Of a DNA stretch of 64,000 nucleotides, positions 9,676 to 19,433 are shown in pieces. A program made the position numbers and the translations under genes. Each line of letters begins with the position of its first letter. Position 1 is the first letter of the stretch. Source of the DNA: Cytobacillus solani (GTDB lineage Bacteria > Bacillota > Bacilli > Bacillales > Cytobacillaceae); assembly GCF_001420595.1 (NCBI RefSeq), contig NZ_LJIX01000006.1, positions 3,271,058 through 3,335,057 of the forward strand, given 5' to 3'. Under the pieces are notes generated by a model that was given only the letters and a program-made list of their open reading frames with translations, searched no databases and was not told where the DNA came from.

Positions 9676-9685
9676 TTTCGACAAA
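9676..9685 (-). promoter_or_regulatory. Spo0A box upstream of spoIIAA
   Basis: TTTCGACAAA here is the exact reverse complement of the extended 0A-box TTTGTCGAAA. A weaker TTTCGCTAAA lies at about 9646-9656. Both are upstream of the sigma-H -35 element, as expected for Spo0A~P activation of spoIIA. Confidence 0.75.
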
Positions 9686-9714
9686 ATAGAAAAGCGGAAG
9701 CGCCTTGCATCTCC

Positions 9715-10884
9715 CTATTGTCCCGCTTTCGTAAACATGCCCATTGAACGTTTATACAAGGTCCACCAGCTAGCTTCCTTGCTATCTTCCTTTGCTACTA
9801 ATGGTGTTTCAACGATTGTTTTTCCATCCTGTTTCAGTTTTAAGGTTCCTACTTTATCCCCTTTATTTACAGGTGCTTTCACATTTTTATTTAATTCAAC
9901 AGCTTGTTTTATATTTTCAATGCCCTCGCCTTTCTTTGTTAAAAGGGAAATAGGCTCACTTGTCATTGCTTCAACCCTTTTCTTCTCACCTTTACTAATA
10001 GCTACTTTTCCAAGTGCCACATTTCGCTTATACAGCGGGTGCGTCTCATATTGGCTGAATGCATAATCAAGCATCTTTGTTACTTGGGCATTTCTCTCCT
10101 TTGAGGTCGGAGCTCCAAATACGACTGCAATTACGCGCATACCATCCTTTTCAGCCGTTGCTGTTAAACAGTATTTTGCTTCATTTGTGAATCCCGTTTT
10201 CAACCCATCAACACCCGGATAAAATTTGACGAGGCGATTTGTATTTACTAGCCAGAATTTTTTATCTGTATTTTCACGAAGATAAGATTCATAAGTACCA
10301 GTAAATTTCGTTATTCCTTCATATTTGAGAAGCTCCTTAGCCATCATTGACATATCATGAGCAGTACTATAATCTCCATGGCCAGGCAAACCCGTTGCTG
10401 TTTTAAATTCTGTATTTTTTAGCCCGAGTTCCTTTGCTTTTTTATTCATAAGCTTTACAAACTCTTCTTCAGAACCAGCAAGCCTCTCTGCCATCGCAAC
10501 AGAAGCATCATTGCCAGATCCAATGGCAATTCCCGCTAGCATTTGCTCTGTCGTCATTTCCTCTCCCGGCTCAAGAAAAATTTGTGATCCTCCCATTGAG
10601 GCAGCATATTCACTCGTGCGAATTTTTTCATCCATCGACAGCCTGCCTTCATCTAATGCCTCCATAATTAATAGCATTGTCATTACTTTCGTCATGCTTG
10701 CGGGAGGGAGTTGGTCATTGCTATTCTTTTCGTATAAAATTGCACCTGTATCTCGTTCGATTAAGATGGCGGATTTTACATTTTTAGCTAAATCTAGTCC
10801 ATCGTTTTCTTTTGCCAATGCTGCAGGTACAAAGAGTGTTGACAATAGGAAAGAGATAACTATTAAAGAGACAATTCGTTTCAT
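9715..10884 (-). CDS. dacF: D-alanyl-D-alanine carboxypeptidase DacF (PBP5-like)
   Basis: About 389 aa, low-molecular-weight class C penicillin-binding protein. Signal peptide MKRIVSLIVISFLLSTLFVP to about residue 25. The active-site motifs are SMTK (SxxK), SGN and KTG, followed by the C-terminal PBP5 beta domain. It trims peptidoglycan stem peptides during spore cortex formation. ATG 10884 is preferred because GGAGG lies 8 nt upstream. In B. subtilis it is transcribed from a sigma-F promoter just ahead of spoIIA. Confidence 0.95.
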   Translation of the reverse strand: MKRIVSLIVISFLLSTLFVPAALAKENDGLDLAKNVKSAILIERDTGAILYEKNSNDQLPPASMTKVMTMLLIMEALDEGRLSMDEKIRTSEYAASMGGSQIFLEPGEEMTTEQMLAGIAIGSGNDASVAMAERLAGSEEEFVKLMNKKAKELGLKNTEFKTATGLPGHGDYSTAHDMSMMAKELLKYEGITKFTGTYESYLRENTDKKFWLVNTNRLVKFYPGVDGLKTGFTNEAKYCLTATAEKDGMRVIAVVFGAPTSKERNAQVTKMLDYAFSQYETHPLYKRNVALGKVAISKGEKKRVEAMTSEPISLLTKKGEGIENIKQAVELNKNVKAPVNKGDKVGTLKLKQDGKTIVETPLVAKEDSKEASWWTLYKRSMGMFTKAGQ

Positions 10885-10911
10885 CACATAAACCTCCATT
10901 CTTTATAGCCT

Positions 10912-10942
10912 CCATCATTTCCATTTGTAACAAATTTATACA
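10912..10942 (-). promoter_or_regulatory. Possible sigma-F promoter of dacF
   Basis: The minus strand has TGTATA (10937-10942) then 14 nt and GGAAATGATGG (10912-10922), close to the sigma-F GYATA / GGnRAnAnT pattern. The location about 30 bp upstream of the start fits the known sigma-F control of dacF. Confidence 0.45.
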
Positions 10943-10984
10943 ATTTTCTATTCGTAAAAATTTTATATTTTGAATGACAAAAAT

Positions 10985-11021
10985 AAAAAATGTCAGAGGT
11001 AAATTTCCCCTGACACTTTTT
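10985..11021 (-). terminator. Terminator downstream of pdp
   Basis: AAGTGTCAGGGG pairs with CCTCTGACATT on the minus strand, followed by TTTTTTATTTTT. It closes the deoB-punA-pdp operon. Confidence 0.8.
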
Positions 11022-11023
11022 AC

Positions 11024-12328
11024 TTATTCGGTAATTTCTCCATGTATTAACGTTGGTGCAGCTACTTTTTCCTTTGATAAGGTAATATTTGCATAAAGTT
11101 TTGCTTTTACTTCATCAATTTCTTTAAAATTGCTGTAAATCGTCACAAGCGACTCTCCCTTTTGCACTTGATCACCGATTTTTTTTCGAAGCATAAGACC
11201 AACTGCAAGGTCAATAACTGATTCTTTCGTAGCTCTTCCAGCGCCGAGTAGCATGGCTGCTGTGCCAATTTCATCTGCCACTATTTCGGAAACATAGCCA
11301 TCTTCCTTCGCTTCTAGTTCAAATGTGAATTTTGCTTGTGGAAGCTTTGCTGGATCATCAACGACTGACGCGTCGCCGCCTTGTGAGCTTAGGAATGTTT
11401 TAAATGTTTCTAAAGCTGTACCGTCTTTCATGGCTTCTTCAAGCATTTCACGTGCTTCCTTTAAGCTGTCTGCTTTTTTAGCAAGAAGAACCATATGGCT
11501 TCCTAATGTTAAGCAAAGCTCTGTTAGATCTTCCGGTCCTTCTCCTTTAAGCGTATCAATCGCCTCTTTTACTTCAAGCGCATTTCCAATCGCAAATCCA
11601 AGCGGCTGACTCATATCAGAAATAACGGCCATTGTATTTCTTCCGACATTATTACCGATACTAACCATTGCTTTAGCGAGCTCTTTTGAATCATCAAGAG
11701 TTTTCATAAATGCACCAGCACCTGTTTTCACATCAAGCACAATCGCATCTGCTCCTGCGGCAATTTTCTTGCTCATAATCGAGCTTGCAATTAATGGAAT
11801 GCTATCAACGGTTGCTGTGACATCACGAAGAGCATAGAGCTTTTTGTCTGCAGGGGTTAAATTTCCGCTTTGCCCAATAACGGCAATTTTATTTGTGTTC
11901 ACAAGATTGATAAATTCTTCATTTTCGATTTCTACATGGAAGCCTTCAACAGATTCAAGCTTGTCAATCGTTCCTCCAGTATGCCCTAGCCCTCTTCCAG
12001 ACATTTTTGCGACTGGAACACCAACGGCTGCCACTAAAGGTCCTAATACAAGTGTTGTTGTATCTCCAACCCCGCCAGTCGAATGCTTATCCACTTTGAT
12101 ACCTTCTATTTTGGATAAATCGATTTTATCGCCAGATTCAACCATTGCCATTGTTAAATCTGCTCTTTCTTGTTCCGTCATCCCTTGAAAGAAAATCGCC
12201 ATCATTAAGGCACTTACCTGATAATCAGGAATCGAGCCGTCTGTATATCCTTTAATAATAAATTGGATTTCCTCTGTCGATAATTCTTTTCCATCTCTTT
12301 TATTCTCAATAATATCTACCATTCTCAT
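11024..12328 (-). CDS. pdp: Pyrimidine-nucleoside phosphorylase
   Basis: 434 aa. It phosphorolyses uridine, thymidine and deoxyuridine to the base and (deoxy)ribose-1-phosphate. The phosphate-binding signature [17 protein letters not shown] (about 81-97) and [16 protein letters not shown] are present, and the C-terminal alpha/beta domain starts after about residue 335. It is the last gene of deoB-punA-pdp, which channels nucleosides into ribose phosphates. Confidence 0.96.
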   Translation of the reverse strand: MRMVDIIENKRDGKELSTEEIQFIIKGYTDGSIPDYQVSALMMAIFFQGMTEQERADLTMAMVESGDKIDLSKIEGIKVDKHSTGGVGDTTTLVLGPLVAAVGVPVAKMSGRGLGHTGGTIDKLESVEGFHVEIENEEFINLVNTNKIAVIGQSGNLTPADKKLYALRDVTATVDSIPLIASSIMSKKIAAGADAIVLDVKTGAGAFMKTLDDSKELAKAMVSIGNNVGRNTMAVISDMSQPLGFAIGNALEVKEAIDTLKGEGPEDLTELCLTLGSHMVLLAKKADSLKEAREMLEEAMKDGTALETFKTFLSSQGGDASVVDDPAKLPQAKFTFELEAKEDGYVSEIVADEIGTAAMLLGAGRATKESVIDLAVGLMLRKKIGDQVQKGESLVTIYSNFKEIDEVKAKLYANITLSKEKVAAPTLIHGEITE

Positions 12329-12358
12329 ATTAAATCACCGCTCGCTTTCTTCTATTTC

Positions 12359-13183
12359 CTACTTTGTACCAAGCTTTTGCACTAACGCTTTTACATAGCT
12401 AAGAAAATCAGCTTTCACTTTTTCAGTTGTTTCAATTACTTCTTCATGATTTAACGGCTGATCTAAAATTCCAGCGGCCATATTTGAAATACAGGAAATT
12501 CCTAATACTTTCATGCCTGCATGTCTCGCGACAATTACTTCAGGCACTGTAGACATGCCAACTGCATCTCCACCTAACTTGCGAAGCATGCGTATTTCAG
12601 CAGGTGTTTCGTATGTTGGACCCGTATTGCCGACATAGACACCTTCTTGAATGTTTAAGCCTAATTCCGCTGCTATTCCTTTTGCCAATCGTCGCAGTTC
12701 TAAGGAGTAGGCTTCAGACATATCAGGGAAACGAACACCGAGACGAGAATCATTCGAACCAATTAGCGGATTGCTTCCCATATTATTAATATGATCACTA
12801 ATAAGCATTAAATCGCCAGGTGAAAAGCTTTCGTTCACTCCGCCGGCTGCATTTGTTACAATTAACTGTTCGATTCCAAGCTCTTTCATTACACGGACAG
12901 GGAATGTTACCTTTTCAAATGAGTATCCTTCGTAATAATGAAAACGCCCTTGCATCGCTACGACATGAATGCCATTAAGCAAGCCAAATACAAGCTGGCC
13001 TGCATGGCCTTCAACAGTAGAAACAGGAAAATCTGGAATTTCATTATATGGAATTTTCACAGGGTTTTCGATTTCATCTGCTAAAACGCCAAGGCCTGAC
13101 CCAAGGATTAGACCGATTTGTGGTGTCTGCTCATACTTTCCTTTTAAGAAGCTTGCTGCTGTTTCAATTTTTTCGAATGACAT
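12359..13183 (-). CDS. punA: Purine-nucleoside phosphorylase
   Basis: 274 aa, PNP family I (trimeric type). The phosphate-binding GSGLG and [24 protein letters not shown] and [11 protein letters not shown] motifs are all present. It cleaves guanosine and inosine type nucleosides to the base and ribose-1-phosphate. A ribosome site AGGAGG lies 9 nt before the ATG. It is 13 bp after deoB and 30 bp before pdp. Confidence 0.95.
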   Translation of the reverse strand: MSFEKIETAASFLKGKYEQTPQIGLILGSGLGVLADEIENPVKIPYNEIPDFPVSTVEGHAGQLVFGLLNGIHVVAMQGRFHYYEGYSFEKVTFPVRVMKELGIEQLIVTNAAGGVNESFSPGDLMLISDHINNMGSNPLIGSNDSRLGVRFPDMSEAYSLELRRLAKGIAAELGLNIQEGVYVGNTGPTYETPAEIRMLRKLGGDAVGMSTVPEVIVARHAGMKVLGISCISNMAAGILDQPLNHEEVIETTEKVKADFLSYVKALVQKLGTK

Positions 13184-13196
13184 ATTTCATTTCCTC

Positions 13197-14381
13197 CTAT
13201 TTCAATTCCTGTAAAAAACTCTTTCCATAAGCAGGCATTTTAACATGGAAGTTTTCTGCAATCGTTGCGCCAATGTCTGCGAATGTTTCACGAATCGTGA
13301 GCTCTTTGCCATTTTCATTATTTTTTGCATAAACAAGAAGTGGTACATATTCTCTTGTATGGTCTGTTCCTTGGTGAATCGGATCATTTCCATGGTCAGC
13401 CGTAATCATCAGCAAATCCCCAGCTTGCATCTTTTCAAATACTTCCGGCAGACGGGCGTCATACTCTTCAAGCGCTTTTCCATATCCTTCAGGATCTCTT
13501 CGGTGTCCGTAAAGGGCATCAAAATCTACTAAATTCAAGAAGCTCATACCTGTAAAGTCCATATCAAATGATTGCAATAATTTATCCATTCCATCCATGT
13601 TTGAAACAGTACGAAGGGACTTTGTTACACCTTCGCCATCAAAAATATCAGAAATTTTCCCTATAGCAATAACGTCAAAACCTGCATCCTTCATTTCTGA
13701 CATGACTGTCCGATCAAAAGGCTTTAAGGCATAATCATGACGATTAGATGTTCGCTGAAAGTGTCCTGGTTCACCTATAAATGGTCTAGCAATTACCCGG
13801 CCAACCATATATTTCTCATCCAATGTAAGTTCTCTAGCGATTTGACAAATTTTATATTGCTCTTCTAATGGAATAATTTCTTCATGTGCAGCAATTTGCA
13901 GAACCGAATCAGCTGATGTATAGACTATAAGTGCACCAGTCTTCATATGTTCTTCCCCAAGTTCAACGAGAATTTCCGTTCCGCTTGCAGGTTTATTGCC
14001 GATCACTTTTCTGCCAGTGCGTGATTCTAGTTCAGCAATTAATTCTTGCGGGAAGCCTTCAGGAAATACTTGAAAAGGGGTTTGAATATTAAGCCCCATA
14101 ATCTCCCAATGACCTGTCATCGTATCTTTTCCATTCGATGCTTCCTTCATTTTCGTAAAGAATGCGAGTGGCTTCTCTGCTTTTTCAATACCTTTTATTT
14201 CACGAATATTGCTGAGACCAAGCTTACCCATATTCGGCATCTTTAGGCCATTCATTTTTTCTGCAATATGGCCAAGCGTATCGGCCCCTTTGTCCCCGAA
14301 CTTTTCAGCATCCGGTGCTTCACCGATTCCAACTGAATCCATTACAACGACGAAAATTCTTTTATATGCATATGAAGTCAT
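13197..14381 (-). CDS. deoB: Phosphopentomutase
   Basis: 394 aa (drm in B. subtilis), alkaline-phosphatase superfamily. It interconverts ribose-1-phosphate and ribose-5-phosphate. The metal-binding regions are [19 protein letters not shown] at the N-terminus with the catalytic Thr segment KDTMTGHWE, and [20 protein letters not shown] near the C-terminus. First gene of the nucleoside-catabolism operon, preceded by AAGGAGG. Confidence 0.97.
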   Translation of the reverse strand: MTSYAYKRIFVVVMDSVGIGEAPDAEKFGDKGADTLGHIAEKMNGLKMPNMGKLGLSNIREIKGIEKAEKPLAFFTKMKEASNGKDTMTGHWEIMGLNIQTPFQVFPEGFPQELIAELESRTGRKVIGNKPASGTEILVELGEEHMKTGALIVYTSADSVLQIAAHEEIIPLEEQYKICQIARELTLDEKYMVGRVIARPFIGEPGHFQRTSNRHDYALKPFDRTVMSEMKDAGFDVIAIGKISDIFDGEGVTKSLRTVSNMDGMDKLLQSFDMDFTGMSFLNLVDFDALYGHRRDPEGYGKALEEYDARLPEVFEKMQAGDLLMITADHGNDPIHQGTDHTREYVPLLVYAKNNENGKELTIRETFADIGATIAENFHVKMPAYGKSFLQELK

Positions 14382-14556
14382 TAGAACTCCTCCTTTTTAA
14401 GTGAATGCGGTTACATTAGTAAATATAAATTAGGTTACCCTTTATACATACGTTTATCACATTTTTTCCATTCTATATGTCGGAAGTCTGACATCTATAT
14501 TTTACCTAATATTTATCATAAATGAAAGAAAAAGCTGCCATATTTTATGGCAACTT

Positions 14557-14738
14557 TGAAAAGTGCAAGCGCCTTCGGAACAATCAAAGTGCCGATTGTT
14601 CCTGCGAAGATTGCTCTTAGGAGCTTTCCTTTGTGCTCACCCCCGACAAGCACAAGACGAGCCTCCCGGAAAGGTGCTCTTTACCTTTCTGGGAGGATTG
14701 ACTTGTGACCTCGAAGGGGTAGGCGCTGGAGCTAGACA
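14557..14738. repeat. Dispersed intergenic repeat, copy C (variant core)
   Basis: The left end AAGTGCAAGCGCCTTCGG and right end AGGCGCTGGAGCTAGAC form inverted GCGCC-type termini like copies A and B, but the core differs (includes CTCCCGGAAAGGTGCTC and a GGGAGG counterpart, a likely hairpin). It lies between deoB and xerD. Gene-like frames in it have no ribosome site. Confidence 0.7.
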
Positions 14739-14774
14739 TCATTATATTTTTTCCGAAGGTACTTCCGCATCACC

Positions 14775-15668
14775 TTAGGCTCGCGGATGATATTGACTAT
14801 ATACATCTTTTAATCTAGTTTTTGTTACATGAGTGTAAATTTGTGTTGTTGATATATCCGCATGCCCAAGCATTTCTTGTACGGCACGTAAATCCGCCCC
14901 ATTCTCAAGAAGATGGGTTGCAAAGGAATGCCTGAGCGTATGCGGAGTTAAATCCTTTTCAATACCTGCTTCAGCAGCAAGACGTTTAAGTATTTTCCAG
15001 AAGCCTTGTCTGGATAGCCCACGGCCATGATGATTTAAAAATAAGGATTCATCTCTTTGTTTCTTTGAAACAAAGTGGCTTCTTCCGTCATGCAGATACC
15101 GGTCAAGTGCTTCTGTAGCTGTCTTTCCAATTGGAATGATTCGCTCCTTATTGCCCTTTCCAATACAGCGAACAAACCCCATAGTTAAATGGACATCTCC
15201 AATCTTCAAACCGATTAACTCACTAACCCTGATTCCTGTTGCATATAGTAATTCAAGCATTGCTTTATCACGAAGTCCATAATGATCATGGGCTTTCGGT
15301 GAATCTAACAATGTTTCCACCTCTTGCATATTCAATACCTTTGGCAGTGAACGTTCATGCTGAGGAGATTCAATATGTACGGAAGGGTCTTGGTCTACTG
15401 CTTTCTCCCTCAAGAGAAATTGATGAAACGCTCTAATTGAAGCAATATGCCTTGCCAAAGTTTTAGATGATTTCCCCTGTTCTTTCAAGCTCTTTAGAAA
15501 ATGAATGATTTGAACACGCTGGACATCATTCATTGCCGCTATCACTTCAACCTTTTTTAAATACTTTATATAGCTTTTCAGATCTCTCTCATAAGAAACG
15601 ATTGTATTTTTCGCCAGCCCTTTTTCTACTATTAAATAATGTATGAAATCTTTCAGATTGTCCTCCAT
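14775..15668 (-). CDS. xerD: Site-specific tyrosine recombinase XerD
   Basis: 297 aa. The core-binding domain covers about 1-90, the catalytic domain 110-297. The catalytic set is complete: Arg in TGIRVSEL, Lys in [17 protein letters not shown] (HxxR), and [14 protein letters not shown] carrying the second His and the Tyr nucleophile. It resolves chromosome dimers at dif with XerC. The gene is between yqzK and deoB as in B. subtilis (ripX). Confidence 0.97.
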   Translation of the reverse strand: MEDNLKDFIHYLIVEKGLAKNTIVSYERDLKSYIKYLKKVEVIAAMNDVQRVQIIHFLKSLKEQGKSSKTLARHIASIRAFHQFLLREKAVDQDPSVHIESPQHERSLPKVLNMQEVETLLDSPKAHDHYGLRDKAMLELLYATGIRVSELIGLKIGDVHLTMGFVRCIGKGNKERIIPIGKTATEALDRYLHDGRSHFVSKKQRDESLFLNHHGRGLSRQGFWKILKRLAAEAGIEKDLTPHTLRHSFATHLLENGADLRAVQEMLGHADISTTQIYTHVTKTRLKDVYSQYHPRA

Positions 15669-15676
15669 GGATGGCC

Positions 15677-15910
15677 CTACTCTCCATTTAAATAGAAAAG
15701 AATTAACCGATCAAACCAGTTTGATGAATTTTCAGCATTTCCGCTAGAGGATACTTTTACAGCAGTGCCCTCTGGTTCATCATAGCGGTGATAATCTTGA
15801 TATTCTTCATTTAACCACATAATACCATAATAAAAAAGGATTGTGCATCCTGTGAAAAGCACGAACACTTTGAACGTTTGAAAAACAATTTTTAGCCAGG
15901 ATTTCATCAT
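15677..15910 (-). CDS. yqzK: YqzK-like small membrane protein (DUF4227)
   Basis: About 77 aa. One TM helix ([20 protein letters not shown]), then [19 protein letters not shown] and a C-terminal [10 protein letters not shown]. It matches YqzK, which lies between fur and xerD in B. subtilis. The start at 15910 is chosen because GGGGGA precedes it. Function unknown. Confidence 0.8.
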   Translation of the reverse strand: MMKSWLKIVFQTFKVFVLFTGCTILFYYGIMWLNEEYQDYHRYDEPEGTAVKVSSSGNAENSSNWFDRLILFYLNGE

Positions 15911-16001
15911 ATTTGTCCCCCACCATATCATTAATAGTAAAAGATATGCCATTTTGGACAAGAATTATACCTGATCCCGCTTATGTTTAGTTTTAAAAAT
16001 A

Positions 16002-16033
16002 AAAAACCTTTTCCACTAACAGAAAAGGTTTTT
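16002..16033 (-). terminator. Terminator downstream of fur
   Basis: AAAAACCTTTTC pairs with GAAAAGGTTTTT around an 8-nt loop, just after the fur stop codon. Confidence 0.8.
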
Positions 16034-16036
16034 GGG

Positions 16037-16513
16037 CTATTGTTGTTCAACTTTTTCAGTTTCTTCACTATTGGCTTTATCATGACAACGATAGCAAATG
16101 CCATGGAATGTCAAACGATGGTCTTTTATTTTAAAATTCCATCTTCGTTCAACAACTTCTTCAACATCCTCTAATAAATCTTCCTGGATCTCATCTACTG
16201 CTCCACATTCAATACATACTAAATGATGATGGAAATGTGCTGCTCCTTCTTGACGAAGATCATAGCGAGAAACCCCATCACCAAAATTAATTTTATCAAC
16301 AATTTTCAGTTCTGTTAATAATTCAAGTGTTCTATATACAGTTGCCAAGCCTATCTCAGGCGATTTTTCTTTTACAAGGAGGTAGACATCTTCCGCACTT
16401 AAATGGTCCTCTTCATTCTCCAGCAAAACGCGAACGGTTGCTTCACGCTGAGGCGTTAATTTATAGCTTGACGAATGCAACTGTTTCTTTATTCTATCAA
16501 TTCTACTTTCCAT
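16037..16513 (-). CDS. fur: Ferric uptake regulator, Fur family
   Basis: About 158 aa. N-terminal winged helix (YKLTPQREATVRVLLENEEDHLSAEDVYLLVK, ATVYRTLELL recognition helix), then the metal-binding domain HFHHHLVCIECG and HGICYRCHDK with two CxxC zinc sites. It represses iron-uptake genes with Fe2+. ATG 16513 has GGGAGG 8 nt upstream. The position next to yqzK-xerD matches B. subtilis fur. Confidence 0.93.
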   Translation of the reverse strand: MESRIDRIKKQLHSSSYKLTPQREATVRVLLENEEDHLSAEDVYLLVKEKSPEIGLATVYRTLELLTELKIVDKINFGDGVSRYDLRQEGAAHFHHHLVCIECGAVDEIQEDLLEDVEEVVERRWNFKIKDHRLTFHGICYRCHDKANSEETEKVEQQ

Positions 16514-16595
16514 CTGAAGTTCCTCCCTCGCCACTAACATTCTCATTATAACAGATTATGGGATAGATTCAAAATAAAATTATTACAAATAAGAG

Positions 16596-16629
16596 TTGAT
16601 AATTTATATTATATAATAATTATTATCAA
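16596..16629. promoter_or_regulatory. Fur/PerR-type operator ahead of fur
   Basis: TAATAATTATTATCA at 16614-16628 differs by one base from the 7-1-7 Fur box and by two from the PerR box. A wider palindrome TTGATAAT ... ATTATCAA spans 16596-16629. It is about 85 bp upstream of fur. In B. subtilis fur is under PerR control, so PerR or autoregulation are both possible. Confidence 0.6.
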
Positions 16630-16655
16630 AAGAGAAGAGTAATTATTCGTTATTT

Positions 16656-16696
16656 AATGAGAAAAGGCGAATAAACCAAACTGGTTTATTCGCCCA
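16656..16696 (-). terminator. Terminator downstream of spoIIM
   Basis: A perfect 13-bp hairpin GGCGAATAAACCA/TGGTTTATTCGCC with a 3-nt loop, followed on the minus strand by TTTTCTC. Confidence 0.85.
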
Positions 16697-16725
16697 TTAT
16701 ATATAAGATGAAGTATGTTCTCAAG

Positions 16726-17364
16726 CTAGAATGAATTGATTACTGATTTCATTAATATTGGTGAGAGCAGTGCCTCAATTCCGGCTGCAGCACATAAAAA
16801 TAGCACTGCAACAACAAAAGCAAACATATACTTTCCTAACATCGGCATGATCGGCTGACCAACCTTTTTCATAAATTGTCTCCTAATCATTTTTAATGAA
16901 AATGCGACTGAGATCGTTGAGGCGACAATGAAGACAGGAATGATAATTAAATTTTGCGGCAAAACTGTAACAAATGAAAGCAAAAAGCCATCCCAGCCCA
17001 TTTGGTTTACTAAAAATCCAACCGTAAATCCAACAACCATCCCCTTCATAAATAAGAGAATTAGGATGACAGGCAGACCAATGATAGATATTCCTAAAAT
17101 CCACATTAACCCGATAAATTTCGTATTATGGAAGAAGCTTTGCTTGAATAAGTCATTTGCAGCCGCTACATTTCCGTCCGATACTTGTCCAAAAAATTGT
17201 GAGAGGTAAAAAAATAAGTCCTCTTTTTGTGTAAAGCTCAAACTATTCACAATAATTGCTCCGAAAATAACACCCATTAAAAATAATACAACTACAAATA
17301 AATAAATTGAGGAATGCTCACGGAAATGATTTGCGACGACGTTCTGGTATATTTTTTTTCTCAT
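16726..17364 (-). CDS. spoIIM: Stage II sporulation protein M
   Basis: 212 aa, about five TM helices. SpoIIM is the membrane component of the SpoIID-SpoIIM-SpoIIP engulfment machine in the mother cell. Conserved segments include the cytoplasmic N-terminus NVVANHFREHSSIYLFVVVL, NTKFIGLMWILGISIIGLPV and VGFLVNQMGWDGFL. Length is normal. It lies between fur and the EndoQ-like gene as in B. subtilis. Confidence 0.96.
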   Translation of the reverse strand: MRKKIYQNVVANHFREHSSIYLFVVVLFLMGVIFGAIIVNSLSFTQKEDLFFYLSQFFGQVSDGNVAAANDLFKQSFFHNTKFIGLMWILGISIIGLPVILILLFMKGMVVGFTVGFLVNQMGWDGFLLSFVTVLPQNLIIIPVFIVASTISVAFSLKMIRRQFMKKVGQPIMPMLGKYMFAFVVAVLFLCAAAGIEALLSPILMKSVINSF

Positions 17365-17429
17365 TGCGATCCTCCTGCTATATTTCTGTTATTAAATTGT
17401 ATGCTTGTCCTTGCTTTGTATGACACAAA

Positions 17430-17466
17430 AAAAGATCTAGTTCTTTTAGGAACTAGACCCTTTTTT
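17430..17466 (-). terminator. Terminator of the nudF-yqxK transcript
   Basis: GGTCTAGTTCC/GGAACTAGATC type hairpin flanked by poly-A and poly-T, just after the EndoQ-like gene. Confidence 0.85.
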
Positions 17467-17467
17467 A

Positions 17468-18631
17468 TTAATCTGCGATTTTCCCGTATTTCCCTCCGCC
17501 GCCAGCAGATAAACTTAGTTTTCCTTCACGTGCTTTGATGATCATTTCCGCTGTTTTTGCTGGAATAATCTGTTCCAATTTTTCTATAGCAACTTCATGT
17601 AAGATCGCCATTTCCGTTCCAAAATGATCAAGAAGCTTCTCTAGCATTTTCGGTCCGAGCCCTGGAATAAATTCAAGTGGTACTTGATGGATGTATGGCG
17701 GTCGATGAACAGGGGATATGCTTGCTGTTTTTAGTTCAGTAATTCGATCTGCGACTCCTTTAATAAACTTGGAACTGCCGCAATTACTGCATTCTCCCTT
17801 TTCAGGATCAAACGGGGCAAAACACTGGGAGCACACGGTCTGATGATACTTTCCAAGGAGTGGATCAAGGCCATAATTAGCTTTTACTTTTCTTCCATCG
17901 ATTTTTTTCAATGCCTTTTCAAGTTCATTAAAGGTTGGTGCTGCCATCTGAAGAACATGGTATTCTCTAGCAATCTTCTTTAAAGAATGAGCATCAGAAT
18001 TCGTTACAAATGAATAGTCATGCAGTTCTTTTATTTGATCTGCCATCACAGTATCAGCACTTAGACCGAGCTCAATTCCGTCTATCAGCCTCTTATCAAA
18101 CACTTCTGTTAATGATTTTTGAACACCTTTTCCGAACAGGCTTTTAAACGGGGTAAAAACATGGGCAGGAATAAATAATCCGCCAAGCTCTTTTACTTTT
18201 AATTGGAGCTCCCTGCCTGAAACATAAATTCTTTGTGAGCTAAGTGTGATGTTTTTCAAATGATTCGATAGCCACATCGAAAATTCCCGCATGATGGAAA
18301 GAGTAGGAAAATACGCAAGAACATGAATCGGACCGTGACAATTCTCATCATATATTTCCAGCTCTGACCCAGGAATAATCGTTAAGTCCCCATACTGTAA
18401 GCCGCCATCAGGATGCTCCGTCACATCACCTGTTTCCATAAGCTCCGCGATTTCCAAAATCACCTCTGGTGAATGGCAATCAATAATCCCAATGATGTTC
18501 AATCCTTTTTCATTTCTTGCATGTTCAATAATATTCGTAAAGGTTAAGGATTTAGCCCCTGTTATTTTCACTGGTTTTCCAGATCGTGTTCTTCCGATAT
18601 GAATATGCAGATCAGAATAATAATTCTCCAT
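17468..18631 (-). CDS. yqxK: PHP-domain endonuclease Q family protein (YqxK-like)
   Basis: 387 aa. The N-terminal PHP phosphoesterase domain has DLHIHIGRT, IGIIDCHSPE, IPGSELEIYDENCHGPIHVL and TNSDAHSLKK as metal ligands. A central zinc ribbon has CSQCFAPFDPEKGECSNCGS. A helix-hairpin-helix region follows: FIPGLGPKMLEKLLDHFGTE. This architecture is the EndoQ family, which nicks DNA 5' of damaged or deaminated bases in archaea and some Bacilli. Substrate not shown for this protein. It directly follows nudF (1-bp gap). Confidence 0.88.
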   Translation of the reverse strand: MENYYSDLHIHIGRTRSGKPVKITGAKSLTFTNIIEHARNEKGLNIIGIIDCHSPEVILEIAELMETGDVTEHPDGGLQYGDLTIIPGSELEIYDENCHGPIHVLAYFPTLSIMREFSMWLSNHLKNITLSSQRIYVSGRELQLKVKELGGLFIPAHVFTPFKSLFGKGVQKSLTEVFDKRLIDGIELGLSADTVMADQIKELHDYSFVTNSDAHSLKKIAREYHVLQMAAPTFNELEKALKKIDGRKVKANYGLDPLLGKYHQTVCSQCFAPFDPEKGECSNCGSSKFIKGVADRITELKTASISPVHRPPYIHQVPLEFIPGLGPKMLEKLLDHFGTEMAILHEVAIEKLEQIIPAKTAEMIIKAREGKLSLSAGGGGKYGKIAD

Positions 18632-19183
18632 TTACTTCTTCAACGCCTTTTGTAATTGCAGAAATTGAACAGCATATGCTGTTTTTGCATCATATATTCT
18701 TTGTTCTTTCAAGTATGCTTGCGCTTCTTCTAAAGTGATCTCCATCAAATTGACAAATTCATCCTCATCAAGGGATGCAGCATTTTCCTTTTTCTCCAGC
18801 CCTTCAGCTATGTATAGATGGACAATTTCATCTGCAAAACCTGGTGATGTATAAAAAGAGATCAGCCACTCCATTTTCTTGCAGGCATAACCAGTTTCTT
18901 CCTCTAATTCCCTTTTAGCACAGGTTTCTGGGGCTTCTCCATGCTCAAGCTTTCCTGCAGGTATCTCGATGATTGTCTTTTCCAGCGCTTTACGGTACTG
19001 CTCGACCATGACTATTTTATCATCATCTGTTAACGCCAAAATCGCTACCGCACCTGGGTGCTTAATGATTTCCCGTTTTGAAACGTTTCCATTCGGCAAT
19101 TCTACATCTTCCACTTGAAGGCTAATCATCTTACCAGTGAAAACTTTCTCTGTATGTAACGTCTTTTCTTCTAGGTGACTCAT
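18632..19183 (-). CDS. nudF: ADP-ribose pyrophosphatase (Nudix)
   Basis: 183 aa. The Nudix box GKLEHGEAPETCAKRELEEE lies at about residues 77-96 followed by TGY, matching Gx5Ex7REUxEE. It hydrolyses ADP-ribose to AMP and ribose-5-phosphate. VEQYRKALEKTIIEIPAG is the typical ADPRase segment. Divergent from mciZ, which begins 78 bp away, as in B. subtilis. Confidence 0.95.
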   Translation of the reverse strand: MSHLEEKTLHTEKVFTGKMISLQVEDVELPNGNVSKREIIKHPGAVAILALTDDDKIVMVEQYRKALEKTIIEIPAGKLEHGEAPETCAKRELEEETGYACKKMEWLISFYTSPGFADEIVHLYIAEGLEKKENAASLDEDEFVNLMEITLEEAQAYLKEQRIYDAKTAYAVQFLQLQKALKK

Positions 19184-19260
19184 ATTTGCGGCCCACTCCT
19201 GTTCTATTCCGATTATGTTCTCTCATACATATTATCATACTTTAATTGGGGGAGCAGACC

Positions 19261-19410
19261 GTGAAAATATACGTGCATGAGAAAGGGATTACACTCGTCG
19301 GAAAAGCATGGGAAATTCGAGCGAAATTAAAAGAATACAGCAAGGATTATTATTTGTTAAAGGATTGGGTTTATTCTTGTACAAAAAACAACAGAAATAA
19401 AGAAGATTAA
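19261..19410 (+). CDS. mciZ: MciZ-like FtsZ inhibitor, C-terminally extended
   Basis: 49 aa, starting with GTG at 19261 behind GGGGGAG. The core GKAWEIRAKLKEY is the same as in the B. subtilis mother-cell inhibitor of FtsZ (40 aa), which binds the FtsZ C-terminal domain and blocks Z-ring assembly in the sporulating mother cell. Position next to nudF also fits. This protein carries about nine extra polar residues after the DW motif (ends TKNNRNKED). A CATACATATT at about 19224-19233 resembles the sigma-E -10 element. Confidence 0.85.
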   Translation: MKIYVHEKGITLVGKAWEIRAKLKEYSKDYYLLKDWVYSCTKNNRNKED

Positions 19411-19433
19411 TTCCCTTATTTCCTTTAATAAAT

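Noticed and set aside
14563-14778. 71-aa frame between deoB and xerD
   Set aside because: It is inside repeat copy C and has no ribosome site.
14775-15668. Integrase of a mobile island
   Set aside because: The tyrosine recombinase is in the conserved fur-yqzK-xerD-deoB context and is the housekeeping XerD.
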